Assembly: GCA_004293675.1 (NCBI GenBank)
Contig: READ01000024.1
Span: 35,980 to 99,979 of the forward strand
Origin: Betaproteobacteria bacterium
GTDB taxonomy: Bacteria > Pseudomonadota > Gammaproteobacteria > Burkholderiales > Casimicrobiaceae
DNA: 64,000 nucleotides
Direction: 5' to 3'
This document shows, in pieces, positions 1 through 9,298 of this stretch (position 1 is its first letter; each line of letters opens with the position of its first letter). The notes beneath the pieces were generated by a model that had not been told where the DNA came from, ran no database searches, and saw only the letters and a program-made list of their open reading frames with translations. The translations under genes and the position numbers were made by a program.

Positions 1-2
1 AC

Positions 3-590
3 TTACGCCCGAAACGCCAACTGCTCCGTCGCCCAATTCGCGCTTGGCTTGCGTTTAAATCCGCTCTTGGCAAACGCGTGCCAACGCCCCACGATATAGG
101 CTGACATCGCCGCTGCATTGGCACTGGCCGTGACGTCCGCACCGGGTTGCGCGGCCCCCGCGCTGGCAAGTTGCAAAGATTGCTTGAGTGAGACTTCGAT
201 TCGATCCATCAGCTGATTGATGCGCGCTTGCAGACGAGCGTCTTCGTTGACCAAGGCGTCGCCAATCAACACACGCACCATGCCGGGATTTTTTTCGGCG
301 AAGGTTAGGAGCATGGCGACGACGCCGTACGCCTGGGCGCGACCATCGCGCTCGGTTTGATTGATTTGATTGACGAGTGAGAACACCGATTCCTCAATGA
401 ATTCGATGAGGCCTTCAAACATCTGCGCTTTGCTGGCGAAGTGGCGATAGAGCGCTGCTTCGGACACGCCGACCTTAGCGGCGAGCGCGGCAGTGGTAAT
501 TTTTTCGCCCTGCGGCACCTCAAGCATGCCGGCTAAGACCTGCAAAATTTGCGTCCGACGTTCCCCTGGTTTCCCGGCCATACTCATCAC
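3..590 (-). CDS. slmA: Nucleoid occlusion factor SlmA, TetR family
   Basis: A 195-residue TetR-family protein. The N-terminal helix-turn-helix (about residues 25-55) contains KVGVSEAALYRHFASKAQMF, the form typical of SlmA, followed by an all-helical dimerisation domain. In the family, SlmA binds dispersed chromosomal sites and stops FtsZ ring assembly over the nucleoid. The gene is complete: its TAA lies at the window's left edge. It follows argB on the same strand with a 33-bp gap, an arrangement I associate with betaproteobacteria, so the two are probably co-transcribed. The first residues (MMSMAG) leave the exact start open by up to three codons. A different TetR-type regulator is possible, but the helix-turn-helix resembles SlmA closely. 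Confidence 0.85.
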   Translation of the reverse strand: MMSMAGKPGERRTQILQVLAGMLEVPQGEKITTAALAAKVGVSEAALYRHFASKAQMFEGLIEFIEESVFSLVNQINQTERDGRAQAYGVVAMLLTFAEKNPGMVRVLIGDALVNEDARLQARINQLMDRIEVSLKQSLQLASAGAAQPGADVTASANAAAMSAYIVGRWHAFAKSGFKRKPSANWATEQLAFRA

Positions 591-623
591 TCCTTTTTGT
601 TGTCAGGGCTCGCGTTCTACGTT

Positions 624-1508
624 TTATTCCGAGCGAATCATTGTGCCCACGCCCTCAGACGTGAGAATCTCCAACAGTAGCGCATGCTCTACGCGGCCGT
701 CAATGATGTGCGTCGTTTTTACGCCGTGCAGCACTGCATCGAGCGCACCTTGTATCTTTGGGCGCATACCGCCGCTGATGGTGCCGTCGGCAAAGAGTGC
801 TTCGATCTCGGCGTGGGTCAGACCGGTGAGCAATTTGCCGGACTTATCGAGCACGCCGGGCGTGTTGGTCATCAACACGAGCTTTTCGGCTTTCAGCGTT
901 TGCGCCAATTCAGACGCGACCAAATCGGCGTTGATGTTGTAGGCCTGACCGTCCTCACCGACGCCAATCGGCGCGATTACGGGGATGAAATCGGCCGCGT
1001 CTAGGTGCTGAATTAGCGTCGGGTCAATGGCGTAAATGTCGCCTACGTAACCGATGTCGAGCAGTTTGGTTTTGTCTTCGTCGCTCTCGAGCAGCAATTT
1101 CTTGGCGCGAATGAATCCGCCGTCTTGGCCGTTGAGTCCGACCGCCTTGCCGCCGGCTTGATTGATGAGCCCTACGATTTCTTGATTGAGCTCGCCAAGT
1201 ACAGCTTCAACGACGTAGAGCGTTTCGTCGTCGGTTACGCGCATTCCCTGAACGAAGGTGCCCTGTTTTCCAGTTTTCTGCAGCATTTCGTTAATTTGTG
1301 GCCCGCCACCATGAACCACGACGGGGTTCATGCCGACTAACTTAAGCATGACGACGTCAAATGCAAATTTCTTTTTGAGATCGGGATCGGTCATGGCATT
1401 GCCGCCGTACTTGATGACCAGGGTTTTGTCGTGAAACTGGCGAATGTAGGGAAGTGCGTCGGCAAGGATACGAGCACGGTCGGCGGCAGTGGCGGCAGAG
1501 AGAGGCAT
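624..1508 (-). CDS. argB: Acetylglutamate kinase
   Basis: A 294-residue amino-acid kinase that phosphorylates N-acetyl-L-glutamate with ATP, the second step of arginine synthesis; cytoplasmic. Visible motifs are KYGGNAM near residue 34, the phosphate-binding VVHGGGPQI near residue 65, [12 protein letters not shown] near residue 192 and [11 protein letters not shown] near residue 247, all standard for the family, and the length is normal. It lies upstream of slmA on the minus strand and diverges from the exported-protein gene starting at 1642. The 133-bp divergent spacer should hold both promoters; I could not define boxes there. Confidence 0.95.
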   Translation of the reverse strand: MPLSAATAADRARILADALPYIRQFHDKTLVIKYGGNAMTDPDLKKKFAFDVVMLKLVGMNPVVVHGGGPQINEMLQKTGKQGTFVQGMRVTDDETLYVVEAVLGELNQEIVGLINQAGGKAVGLNGQDGGFIRAKKLLLESDEDKTKLLDIGYVGDIYAIDPTLIQHLDAADFIPVIAPIGVGEDGQAYNINADLVASELAQTLKAEKLVLMTNTPGVLDKSGKLLTGLTHAEIEALFADGTISGGMRPKIQGALDAVLHGVKTTHIIDGRVEHALLLEILTSEGVGTMIRSE

Positions 1509-1641
1509 GGTGAGGTGGGCAACGGAAGTGAGCGTGTGCTCCGATTCTATTCAAAGCGAGCTGTTGGTGTTGCGGAAGTCATTCACCGATATGCTTTGCC
1601 TTCTACAACAGTAAGTAAGTTCTTTTTTTAAGGGGTTTATT

Positions 1642-2220
1642 GTGAAAACTATTGGCTTGATATCTTTTACTCTTGTTGCTCTGGTGGCGGCCCAGGTATC
1701 GGCGGCACCCACAGTCGGCAGCGGGCCGCCGACCATCGATCGACCGCTCACTGAGATGACGACGAACACGCTAAAACCGCCACGCAAGATACTGCTGGGT
1801 GATTTGATCGTGAGTACAGCTGAATCGCGGGTGTACCCTGGGACCGCTGTCGGTCTGCCAAGCCCCAAAGTGCAACTGAAAGTTAGCTTTTGCGCAAGAA
1901 ATGTGGGAACCACGCAGGTGGCCGGACCGTTGCGCGCTAAGTTTTACTGGGCCGGCATTGGCCCGTATAGTGGCTCATCGACGCCGCCCGGCGTTCAAGG
2001 GAGTTTGTACGAGCAGACGAGCGCTGGACTCGAAAGTGGCGCCACCTGGTGCAGTGAGATCAGACTGAATTTCGACTCGCCTGCGCTTCTTAAGCAAATG
2101 CAAGTGCTCAGCAAGAATCCAACCGTGGGCGTTTGGGCCCAGGGAACTAACGAAGGCGCGAACCCAACGAACGACATCAGCAACAACACGAGGGCAGTAG
2201 TGCATGTTGGTGCGTTTTGA
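1642..2220 (+). CDS. Small exported CARDB-like protein
   Basis: A 192-residue protein with a clear Sec signal peptide (KTIGLISFTLVALVAAQVSA, cleavage near residue 22). The mature part is beta-rich. It begins with a proline-rich linker, has two cysteines (SFCARN near residue 84 and TWCSEI near 135) that could form a disulfide, and ends with NDISNNTRAVVHVG, which resembles the closing strand of CARDB/DUF11 Ig-like domains. It starts at GTG with an AAGGGG ribosome site just upstream. The protein encoded at 18734-19342 has the same layout and is probably a distant paralogue. Function unknown; a periplasmic or secreted binding or adhesion role is only an inference. Confidence 0.75.
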   Translation: MKTIGLISFTLVALVAAQVSAAPTVGSGPPTIDRPLTEMTTNTLKPPRKILLGDLIVSTAESRVYPGTAVGLPSPKVQLKVSFCARNVGTTQVAGPLRAKFYWAGIGPYSGSSTPPGVQGSLYEQTSAGLESGATWCSEIRLNFDSPALLKQMQVLSKNPTVGVWAQGTNEGANPTNDISNNTRAVVHVGAF

Positions 2221-2472
2221 TCGGCGTGGCGAGGGCGACGGCACTGTAGGACACGATTGAAGCGATGCGGCCGACGGATATGTCCAGAATCTAGACGTGT
2301 CGTTGCAACGCTGGATGAAGCCGGGCGCGCTGGCATCGATCATGCCGAGCTTGTGCCGTAACGCACAAATTCATAGCGAATCGCGGTAATGCCTGCTAGA
2401 TTGACGACGACGGGTCGGCATTGCGCAAAAAGTGTTTACTGATCCAATCCCGGTCTGCACCAAAGTAGGTCA

Positions 2473-3759
2473 ATGAATTCCGAAAATCCATTAGCACTAG
2501 ACGCTGCCACTTTACTCGACGTTTTGCATGCGGGTACAGGCGCAACGCTTTCTGTGGTGGATCGGCAATGGCGATTTCGCTATGTCAATTCCGGCTTTGC
2601 TCGAGCGCTGAAAATGCCCGCCCACGAGGCTATTGGTCGAACGGTGCTCGAATGCTACGGCGAAGAAACCATGAAGATCATCACGCCGCTGGTTGAGCGC
2701 GTGTTTGCCGGTGAATCGGTGACCTACGAACGCAAGGGCCGGATTCACGATGATGCCAACGCATGGATATCGGTGACGATGACGCCGTGGAAGTCGCCGT
2801 CGGGTGAAATTTTGGGCTTCATTACCACCACGCTTCGCGTTCACGAGCTGCGCATCGCCACTGAAAAACTGATCGCGGCCACTCAGCGATTGGCCTCGCA
2901 TGTTGAAAACAGTCCGCTGACCGTGCTCGAGCTTGACGATACGTTCACCGTGTTGCGTTGCTCAGCACGCGCGAGCGCTATGCTGGGCTATGAGCCCGAA
3001 CAGTTGGTGGGTCGAGCCATTACCCAAGTGCTCAGCGATGGTTCTGCCGGCGGTGAGCTGACCGCCGCATTGCACCAGCTCCAGAGCGGCGTCGATGCGC
3101 GAAGTCAGCTTGAAACGGCGTTTACTAAACCCGACGGCGACATTGCGCAGCTCGCGTGGTTTCTCTCGGCGCTGCCCGCCTCGGGCGAGCAGTCGATGAC
3201 GGTGATGTGTTTGATCGAAGACGTGAGCGCCAAGCGCATCGCGGAGCAGCAGCTGCGCTATCTGGCAACGCACGATTCGCTGACCGGCTTGGCCAATCGG
3301 TCGGGCTTGGAGCAGCGCGCCGTTGCTTTGCTTCACGACACAAGCAACAACCAATTCCATGTGTCGTGTCTGTTCATTGATTTGGATGGATTCAAAAAAG
3401 TTAACGATAAACACGGTCACGCCGCTGGAGATTCGGTCTTGATTGAAACAGCGCGACGATTGACCGCGTTAATCCAACCCGGCGACATCGCCGCGAGGGT
3501 CGGCGGCGACGAATTTGTGTTGGTGCTCAAAGACAGTGTGGCCTTCACGCGGGCCGCTGAGCTGCGCGTACGCATCGTTGAATCGATTCGCGCGCCTTAC
3601 TCGATCAAAGTCAACGCTGCGCAAATCGCAGCGGCCGTGGGCGCGTCGGTGGGCGTGTCGTATCAGTCGGCGCAAGCGGTCGATGTGACTGAGCTCATCA
3701 AGCGGGCCGACGCGGCGATGTATCAAGTGAAGTACGCCGGCAAAGATCGCCGACGATAG
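2473..3759 (+). CDS. PAS-PAS-GGDEF diguanylate cyclase
   Basis: A 428-residue soluble sensor predicted to make cyclic di-GMP from two GTP. Domains in order: PAS about residues 15-130 (DRQWRFRYVNSGFARAL), second PAS about 140-260 (MLGYEPEQLVGR), a short coiled linker, then the GGDEF domain introduced by YLATHDSLTGLANR. The active-site motif RVGGDEF is intact, so catalysis is likely. The product-inhibition RxxD site normally just before GGDEF is absent (the corresponding residues read QPGD). No EAL or transmembrane segment is seen. It stands alone between the CARDB-like gene and miaB, so the signal it senses cannot be guessed from neighbours. Confidence 0.88.
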   Translation: MNSENPLALDAATLLDVLHAGTGATLSVVDRQWRFRYVNSGFARALKMPAHEAIGRTVLECYGEETMKIITPLVERVFAGESVTYERKGRIHDDANAWISVTMTPWKSPSGEILGFITTTLRVHELRIATEKLIAATQRLASHVENSPLTVLELDDTFTVLRCSARASAMLGYEPEQLVGRAITQVLSDGSAGGELTAALHQLQSGVDARSQLETAFTKPDGDIAQLAWFLSALPASGEQSMTVMCLIEDVSAKRIAEQQLRYLATHDSLTGLANRSGLEQRAVALLHDTSNNQFHVSCLFIDLDGFKKVNDKHGHAAGDSVLIETARRLTALIQPGDIAARVGGDEFVLVLKDSVAFTRAAELRVRIVESIRAPYSIKVNAAQIAAAVGASVGVSYQSAQAVDVTELIKRADAAMYQVKYAGKDRRR

Positions 3760-3828
3760 GTCGGGGCGCAGGTAAAATCACACTTTCACTTTAACGCAAC
3801 GCCGGATCAAGCCGCGCGCCCTGCTCAT

Positions 3829-5220
3829 ATGCAAAACACACCCATCGCTCCCGCGCTTGACGCGGCCACGCCCTCCGTCGCTAAGAAAAAGCTCTACATC
3901 CGCACCTTTGGTTGCCAGATGAATGAGTACGATTCCGACAAGATGGCTGACATTTTGGATGCCGGAACCACGGGCGGATTCGAGAAAACCGACACGCCGG
4001 ATAACGCCGATGTGATTTTGTTTAACACCTGTTCAGTGCGCGAAAAAGCGCAGGAAAAGGTGTTTCACGATCTCGGGCGGGTCAAAGACTTAAAGAAAAA
4101 AAATCCTAATCTGGTCATTGGCGTGGGCGGTTGTGTGGCCTCGCAAGAGGGCGGCGCTATCGTTGAACGTGCGCCTTACGTCGATGTGGTGTTCGGCCCG
4201 CAAACCTTGCACCGTTTGCCTGCGCTGATCGCTAAGCGGCGCGCCACGGGGCTGTCGCAAGTTGACATCTCGTTTCCCGAAATCGAGAAGTTTGACAACA
4301 TGCCGCCGGCTCGAGTCGAAGCGGCCAGCGCGTTCGTCTCCATCATGGAAGGTTGCAGCAAATATTGCAGCTTTTGCGTGGTGCCGTACACGCGCGGAGA
4401 AGAGGTGTCGCGACCGTTTGAGGACGTACTCACCGAAGTGGCTGAACTCGCGATTAAGGGCGTCAAAGAGGTCACGCTCTTGGGCCAAAACGTCAACGCC
4501 TACCGAGGAAAAATGGGCGACGGCACCGAGATCGCCGACTTCGCCACGCTCATCGAATACATCGACGAAATCCCCGGCATTGAGCGCATTCGATACACCA
4601 CGAGCCATCCGCGTGAAATGAGCGCATCGCTGATTGCGGTGTATGACAAAGTGCCCAAGCTGGTATCGCAATTGCACCTGCCGGTTCAGCACGGCTCGGA
4701 TCGGATTTTGGCGGCGATGAAGCGCGGCTACACCGCGCTCGAATTCAAGAGCACGGTGCGCAAACTTCGCGCGGTGCGCCCCAACATTTCGCTCACCTCT
4801 GATTTCATCGTGGGCTTTCCCGGCGAAACGCAAAAGGATCACGATCTCACGATGAAGTTGATCGATGATGTGGCGTTTGACGGTGCGTTTAGCTTCACCT
4901 ACAGCGCCCGCCCCGGTACGCCTGCTGCGGATTTGTCGGACGACACACCGGCCACTGAAAAATCAGCGCGGCTCAGCCAATTGCAAAAACGAATTGATGA
5001 ATTGTTCTACGGTTACTCAGAAGCGATGGTCGGCAAAGTCGAGCGCGTACTGGTCGAAGGCGTTTCGAAAAAGAGCAAAACCGAGCTGGCCGCCCGCACG
5101 GAAAATAATCGCGTAGTCAATTTCCCTGGAAATGATCGGTTGATCGGTGAATACGTTGACGTGACGATCACGGCGGCGGTGGCGCACACCTTGCGTGGGG
5201 AAATTGTGACGTTGGGGTAG
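3829..5220 (+). CDS. miaB: tRNA-2-methylthio-N6-dimethylallyladenosine synthase
   Basis: A 463-residue radical-SAM methylthiotransferase that adds the 2-methylthio group to i6A37 of tRNAs reading UNN codons. The N-terminal UPF0004 domain carries the three auxiliary-cluster cysteines (FGCQMN, NTCSVRE, GGCVASQ). The radical-SAM CxxxCxxC motif reads [16 protein letters not shown] near residue 178, and a TRAM domain ends the protein (about residues 395-463). Length and all iron-sulfur ligands are normal. Start at ATG 3829. The stop is TAG at 5218, directly followed by the left end of an AT-rich intergenic element beginning TAGCTTT. Confidence 0.96.
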   Translation: MQNTPIAPALDAATPSVAKKKLYIRTFGCQMNEYDSDKMADILDAGTTGGFEKTDTPDNADVILFNTCSVREKAQEKVFHDLGRVKDLKKKNPNLVIGVGGCVASQEGGAIVERAPYVDVVFGPQTLHRLPALIAKRRATGLSQVDISFPEIEKFDNMPPARVEAASAFVSIMEGCSKYCSFCVVPYTRGEEVSRPFEDVLTEVAELAIKGVKEVTLLGQNVNAYRGKMGDGTEIADFATLIEYIDEIPGIERIRYTTSHPREMSASLIAVYDKVPKLVSQLHLPVQHGSDRILAAMKRGYTALEFKSTVRKLRAVRPNISLTSDFIVGFPGETQKDHDLTMKLIDDVAFDGAFSFTYSARPGTPAADLSDDTPATEKSARLSQLQKRIDELFYGYSEAMVGKVERVLVEGVSKKSKTELAARTENNRVVNFPGNDRLIGEYVDVTITAAVAHTLRGEIVTLG

Positions 5221-5336
5221 TAGCTTTCGTTGCCAATGCCTTATGAATTAGGGCAATAGCGTCTATTTGTAAATCAATCGAAACCTTGCCTTTTTCGCTC
5301 TATCGACCCATTTAATAGGGCGTTTCGTTAAAAAGT
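5221..5336. repeat. AT-rich intergenic element, copy a
   Basis: Degenerate copy of a roughly 110-bp AT-rich family found at least six times in this window. The left end reads TAGCTTTCGTT and leads into an imperfect palindrome (GCCTTATGAATTAGGGC). The right end holds CCCATTTAATAGGG followed by CGTTTCGTTAAAAAG, which is roughly the inverted left end. It contains no coding potential and starts directly after the miaB stop codon. Confidence 0.6.
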
Positions 5337-5515
5337 TCGTTTACCGGCGTCGTATCGCCGACTGCTGAGCGACGTCAGTTGGAAAGAACACCCACGGGGA
5401 AGTGGCGCTTGGTATGCCGGCGGGCTATGTTGGCTGGGCTGACCCGCGTGCCTCGGGGGCTTCGATCACTCCGAGAAACATCTACACAACTCCGTTGGAC
5501 ACCAAAACGCCATCC

Positions 5516-5630
5516 CATTCGTGATTCCCGCGAAGGCGGGAATCCATGGCAGTCTGAGGAAAATCAATAACTTGGAACACTACTCTTCCTCAACGATGGA
5601 TTCCCGCCTTCGCGGGAATGACGAAAAGGG
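5516..5630. repeat. Paired inverted repeat with ATTCCC-N8-GGGAAT cores
   Basis: Two arms of about 30 bp in opposite orientation. Each contains ATTCCC-N8-GGGAAT (cores at 5524-5543 and 5602-5621) around GCGAAGGC or its complement. The arms are separated by about 55 bp. The core pattern matches the Neisseria dRS3 consensus, and similar elements are common in other proteobacteria. The rest of the 558-bp gap between miaB and the next gene (5337-5515 and 5631-5778) shows no supportable gene. Confidence 0.75.
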
Positions 5631-5778
5631 AAGTTATGCAGAGGTCTTTCCGATGTGACGGGATTGGTGCGAGTTGCGGTCTTCTATATGACTTCGTCAT
5701 ATGACGACGTCATTTACACTTGGCGCAACACGTTGATTCTTCGCAGAATCATCGCATCTGAATCCGTAGAAGAAGTTG

Positions 5779-6966
5779 GTGAAAAACTTGAAGTTGCTGT
5801 TTGATTTCATCCGTCCTTTTGTTTCTAAATCTCGATTGATCGTACTTTTGGCACAGTGGGTGGTCATTCCCGTCCTCGTCGGTCTGACGAGCGCTGAGCT
5901 GGTTGCGCAGGGCGTCACGCCAACCAGCATCGCCATTGGCATGTCGTCGCCGCAAACTGGCAGTGAATCGTCGGTGGGTGTTGATTACCTGCTCGGCGCG
6001 CGGCTGGCTTTTGATGACGCAAACAAAGACGGCGGTGTGTTTGGCCGCCAGGTCAAGCTCACGGTGATCGACGATGCGGGCAAAGCCGACACCACCGCAG
6101 CGAACACTAAGAAATTGATCGCTGACGGCTCGTTTGCGCTGTTCGGGTTTTACGGCGGTAACAACACGCTCGCGGCGCTGCCAGCAATTAACGAAGCGCG
6201 CATTCCGCTGGTGGGTGTTTTCACCGGCAATCAATCCCTGCGCGATCCGCCAAACCGCTACGTCTTTCATGCGCGCACCGGCTATTACGCCGAGATTGCG
6301 CACGTCGCCAAGCGGCTCACCGCGATGGCCGCTGATCGAGTGGCGGTCGTTCATTTCGATGATCGCGGCGGTAAGGACAGTGGCGAGCGAACCGCCGTCG
6401 AATTTCGAAACCTCGGCGTCAAGGTGCCCGCCGTGATCGCCATCGAGCGCGGCTCGACCAAAGTGGACGCCGCAGCGGCCACGCTGGCGAAGGCTGATGT
6501 GCAGTGGGTGGTCATGATTCTGACCAACAAAACGGCAGCGGCGTTGATCCAAAAAACGCGGGAGCTGGGTGGTCTGTATCAATTCATGAGCCTGTCGTTC
6601 ACCAACGCAGCGGCGCTCATCAAAGACCTGGGTAACAAATCAACCGGCCTTGCGTTCTCGCAGGTGGTGCCGTTTCCGATGGCGGGTGCCGGCAGCAAAT
6701 TGGTCGCTGAATTCAGAGAGCTTGCGGGTACACGCGTGCCGATCAACTACGTATCGATGGAAGGTTTCGTCACGGCCAAACTCATGCTCGAAGGCCTGCG
6801 ACGCGCGGGCAAAGATCCGACGCGCGAGAAATTCATTGCGGGGCTCGAATCCGGGCGCGCCATTGAGTTCGATAACTACAGTCTGCGCTTCACACCACAA
6901 GAAAGAGCCGGGGGTCAATTCGTTGAACTCACCGTCGTGGATCGCAGAGGGCAACTCGTTCGATAG
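5779..6966 (+). CDS. Branched-chain amino acid-type ABC transporter substrate-binding protein
   Basis: About 395 residues, Periplasmic-binding-protein type 1 fold (LivJ/HisBP-like). After a basic N-terminus and hydrophobic export segment (LIVLLAQWVVIPVLVGLTSA), the mature protein opens with IAIGMSSPQTGS and has the family features ARLAFDDANKDGGVFGRQVKL and GFYGGNNTLAALPAI. It would bind a small ligand in the periplasm; the ligand is not predictable. There is no ATG before the export segment, so translation must start at GTG 5779 or TTG 5776. No permease or ATPase genes are adjacent, so it may work with a distant transporter or as a sensor subunit. The cytochrome peroxidase gene follows after 31 bp, suggesting one transcript. 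Confidence 0.85.
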   Translation: MKNLKLLFDFIRPFVSKSRLIVLLAQWVVIPVLVGLTSAELVAQGVTPTSIAIGMSSPQTGSESSVGVDYLLGARLAFDDANKDGGVFGRQVKLTVIDDAGKADTTAANTKKLIADGSFALFGFYGGNNTLAALPAINEARIPLVGVFTGNQSLRDPPNRYVFHARTGYYAEIAHVAKRLTAMAADRVAVVHFDDRGGKDSGERTAVEFRNLGVKVPAVIAIERGSTKVDAAAATLAKADVQWVVMILTNKTAAALIQKTRELGGLYQFMSLSFTNAAALIKDLGNKSTGLAFSQVVPFPMAGAGSKLVAEFRELAGTRVPINYVSMEGFVTAKLMLEGLRRAGKDPTREKFIAGLESGRAIEFDNYSLRFTPQERAGGQFVELTVVDRRGQLVR

Positions 6967-6997
6967 TTTTTTTCTCCTCCTCCAAAGGCAAAATCCG

Positions 6998-7999
6998 ATG
7001 AACTACAAATTCTCAGCCACGGCGCTCGGTATTGCGGGTGTTAGCGTTGCGTTGGCCGTTAGTGCGCAGCCCGAGCCCGAACCCCGTGAAGCGTTCGCGG
7101 CCATGTTTGGTCAAGTCAAACCGGTCGCTCAAGCGGCCATCGATGCGCCAGCGGCCAAGCTTGGCCGAGCGTTGTTTTGGGATCAACGACTGTCGGTGAA
7201 CGGCAAAATCGCCTGCGCAACGTGCCACATGCCCGAAGACGGATCGTCGGACCGTCGTCAATTTTCAACCGACGCTCGCGATAAGCCGACCTCGCGCCAC
7301 TCGCAGCCGATCTACAACTCAACGCTTCAAACGGCGGGGCTGCGCTGGACGGGTGACCGAGCGAGCGCCGCAGCCCAAGCCGAGGGTTCGATGACGGGCT
7401 CGATGGGGTTTGAGACGCGCGAGCTCGCGCTTGCCAATCTCAAAAAGCACTACGATGCGAAGTCGTTCGCCGCTGCGTTTCCGGGCGACGCCGATCCCGT
7501 GACGATCAAAAACATGGCGCAAGCCATCGATGTCTATGAATCAACGCTCAACACGCCAGCGCCGTTTGATCGCTACCTCGCGGGCGACAACGCCGCGCTG
7601 ACCGCCGCGCAAAAAGCCGGGATGCGCACGTTTGTGAATGTGGGCTGCGCGGGCTGCCATTCGGGAGCGCTGCTCGGCGGTACGCTGCAAATGAAATTTG
7701 GTTTGACCAAAGATTACTGGCTTGAAACTAAATCGAAAAAGGTCGACGAAGGAAAATTCGCCGCGACGAAAAACGAAGCCGACAAGCACGTGTTTCGCGT
7801 TGCCATGCTTCGAAACGTAGTCGATACCGCGCCGTATTTTCACGACGGCAGTGTGGCCAAGCTCGATGACGCGGTGCGCGTGATGGCCAGCGTTCAGCTC
7901 GGGCGTCAGCTCACTGACGCGGAAACAGCATCGATTGTTGAGTTTCTGAAATCGCTCTCGGGAAAACGTCCCGCGAACTACGCGCCGCCCGTCAATTAA
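6998..7999 (+). CDS. Di-haem cytochrome c peroxidase family protein
   Basis: A 333-residue periplasmic protein of the CcpA/MauG family. The signal peptide is about residues 1-22 (ends AVSAQP). Two c-type haem sites are present: CATCH near residue 70 in the N-terminal domain and CAGCH near residue 217 in the C-terminal domain. Family features include GRALFWDQRLSVNGKIACA and HVFRVAMLRNVVDTAPYFHDG. It is expected to reduce hydrogen peroxide using electrons from small cytochromes, or to oxidise a protein substrate as MauG does. ATG 6998 was chosen because it begins the signal peptide; the open frame continues upstream only as overlap with the preceding gene. Confidence 0.9.
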   Translation: MNYKFSATALGIAGVSVALAVSAQPEPEPREAFAAMFGQVKPVAQAAIDAPAAKLGRALFWDQRLSVNGKIACATCHMPEDGSSDRRQFSTDARDKPTSRHSQPIYNSTLQTAGLRWTGDRASAAAQAEGSMTGSMGFETRELALANLKKHYDAKSFAAAFPGDADPVTIKNMAQAIDVYESTLNTPAPFDRYLAGDNAALTAAQKAGMRTFVNVGCAGCHSGALLGGTLQMKFGLTKDYWLETKSKKVDEGKFAATKNEADKHVFRVAMLRNVVDTAPYFHDGSVAKLDDAVRVMASVQLGRQLTDAETASIVEFLKSLSGKRPANYAPPVN

Positions 8000-8020
8000 C
8001 TCTCTTTGTCGGCGTATTCC

Positions 8021-8140
8021 AAGCTTTTTCGTTAAACGCCTTGTGTAATAAGGCGTTTAACTGATTTTCAGTGCTTTTCAGAATACGTTAAAAATACGCC
8101 GAAAGCACCATTTCAATGGGCATTGAAGTAGAAAGTTGGA
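8021..8140. repeat. AT-rich intergenic element, copy b
   Basis: The left end AGCTTTTTCGTTAAACGCC continues into the palindrome CGCCTTGTGTAATAAGGCG; the right part has CCATTTCAATGGGC. It fills the space between the convergent peroxidase and GST genes and could act as a two-way terminator. A CTAG at 8144-8147 just beyond it supplies the GST stop codon. Confidence 0.6.
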
Positions 8141-8143
8141 TTG

Positions 8144-8779
8144 CTAGGCGTTTGCTTTCTTGGCCAACGCCACCCACGCCTGCACGCTCGGTCTCGCCCA
8201 TTGATTTCGCACGTATTGCTCAAGCTTTGCCGGCACCGCATCGCCGTTGTGAACCAGCCGATTGAGCATCATCGCCAAATCCACGTCGGCGATGCACCAT
8301 TGATCAAACAAATTGCCCGAGGGATTGCCGACGAGCGCGTCGGCGGCGCGAAAGAGCTTTTGCGCGGCGGCTTGCGCGTCGGCCGACAACGGTTTCGCGG
8401 TGTCGTGCTGAAACACGGTGCTCGTGGAGCGCTCCATGCGAATGGGCATCAAATCGCTTCGAATCCACGCTTGAACTTGCCGCGCACGGGCGCGTTGCTG
8501 AGTATTGGTGGGCAAGACGCGCGGCGAACTCGGGAATGCGTCCTCAAGGTATTCGCAAATCGCTGAAGATTCCGAGAGCGCAAAATCGCCGTGCGTCAGC
8601 GTGGGCACGCGCTCGGTGATCGAGCTTTTCTGATAGCTCGCCGCATGATGGGCGTCGTCCTCTAAATTGATTTCGACGATTTCAAACGGCAAGTTTTTTT
8701 CCTTGAGCGTGACGAACGCAGCCAAGGCGTACGGACTGGTGTAGCCGGAGTTAACGTAGAGCGTGAGGGCGTCAGACAT
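8144..8779 (-). CDS. yfcF: Glutathione S-transferase, YfcF type
   Basis: About 211 residues with an N-terminal thioredoxin-like domain and a C-terminal helical domain. It matches E. coli YfcF well: SPYALAAFVTLKEKNLPFEI, the glutathione-contact ELSESSAICEYLED-like segment (here ALSESSAICEYLED), and ARQVQAWIRSDLMPIRMER. YfcF is a glutathione transferase/peroxidase linked to oxidative-stress tolerance. ATG 8779 is preferred; the frame also opens two codons earlier at TTG. It lies 15 bp downstream of the DUF2917 gene and is probably co-transcribed with it. Confidence 0.88.
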   Translation of the reverse strand: MSDALTLYVNSGYTSPYALAAFVTLKEKNLPFEIVEINLEDDAHHAASYQKSSITERVPTLTHGDFALSESSAICEYLEDAFPSSPRVLPTNTQQRARARQVQAWIRSDLMPIRMERSTSTVFQHDTAKPLSADAQAAAQKLFRAADALVGNPSGNLFDQWCIADVDLAMMLNRLVHNGDAVPAKLEQYVRNQWARPSVQAWVALAKKANA

Positions 8780-8794
8780 GGTCAATTCCTTAAA

Positions 8795-9172
8795 TTAAGC
8801 ACGAGCGAATTTTGGATCAAGCCGATCGGCGACACTACGAAGTACGTCGGCCAAGGGATGCAGCGCGGATACCGAAAGCGCTTGCCAGAACGATGGCGAA
8901 ACGCTCGCCGTGAGTGGCGATTGCGCCAGCAGCGCCACGCGCGCAACGCCCGCCCCGCCGACGGGTTCGATGACGACTTGGCCGTGACTGCACGGCACCG
9001 CAAGCGTTTCGCCCGCCCTCACAAAATAGTCTTGCGAGCTGCCAGAGACGGTCACCCACAGCTCACCGCCCAGTGACTCAATGGCGCGGATTTGTGTGGC
9101 TTCGAGTTGCAATGCGCGACCCTGAGCGAGCGACCAGTCTTGTGTGGCGTAGGGATAATGTGTGTAGTCCAT
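8795..9172 (-). CDS. DUF2917 domain protein
   Basis: A 125-residue protein. The segment from LQLEATQIRAIESLGGELWVTVSG to the VPCSHGQVVIEP strand is the DUF2917 pattern: a short, probably beta-barrel domain common in beta- and gammaproteobacteria, with no known activity. No signal peptide or membrane segment. It diverges from a LysR-family gene across a 126-bp spacer, a frequent pairing for DUF2917 genes, and the LysR protein may control it. The yfcF-type GST follows on the same strand. Confidence 0.8.
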   Translation of the reverse strand: MDYTHYPYATQDWSLAQGRALQLEATQIRAIESLGGELWVTVSGSSQDYFVRAGETLAVPCSHGQVVIEPVGGAGVARVALLAQSPLTASVSPSFWQALSVSALHPLADVLRSVADRLDPKFARA

Positions 9173-9298
9173 GATTGTATTCCTTGCAGTCTATTGACGG
9201 GGACGAGGAGGAGAAAACTGTTGTTGTAGGATGGTATTTAATAGAGGAAAATCCGCGGTGTCGAACGAATTGATTGCGGGTAAGACTGCAAAAAGTGC

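Noticed and set aside
2221..2472. Possible decayed coding sequence upstream of the PAS-PAS-GGDEF gene (for example RWMKPGALASIMPSLCRNA).
   Set aside because: Short, interrupted by stops, and not matched confidently to any family.
5372..5523. Open frame of about 49 codons (VGKNTHGEVALGMPAGYVGW...) before the ATTCCC repeat.
   Set aside because: It has a coding-like feel but no start codon with a ribosome site, no recognised family, and it runs into a repeat. Possibly a gene remnant, not supportable.
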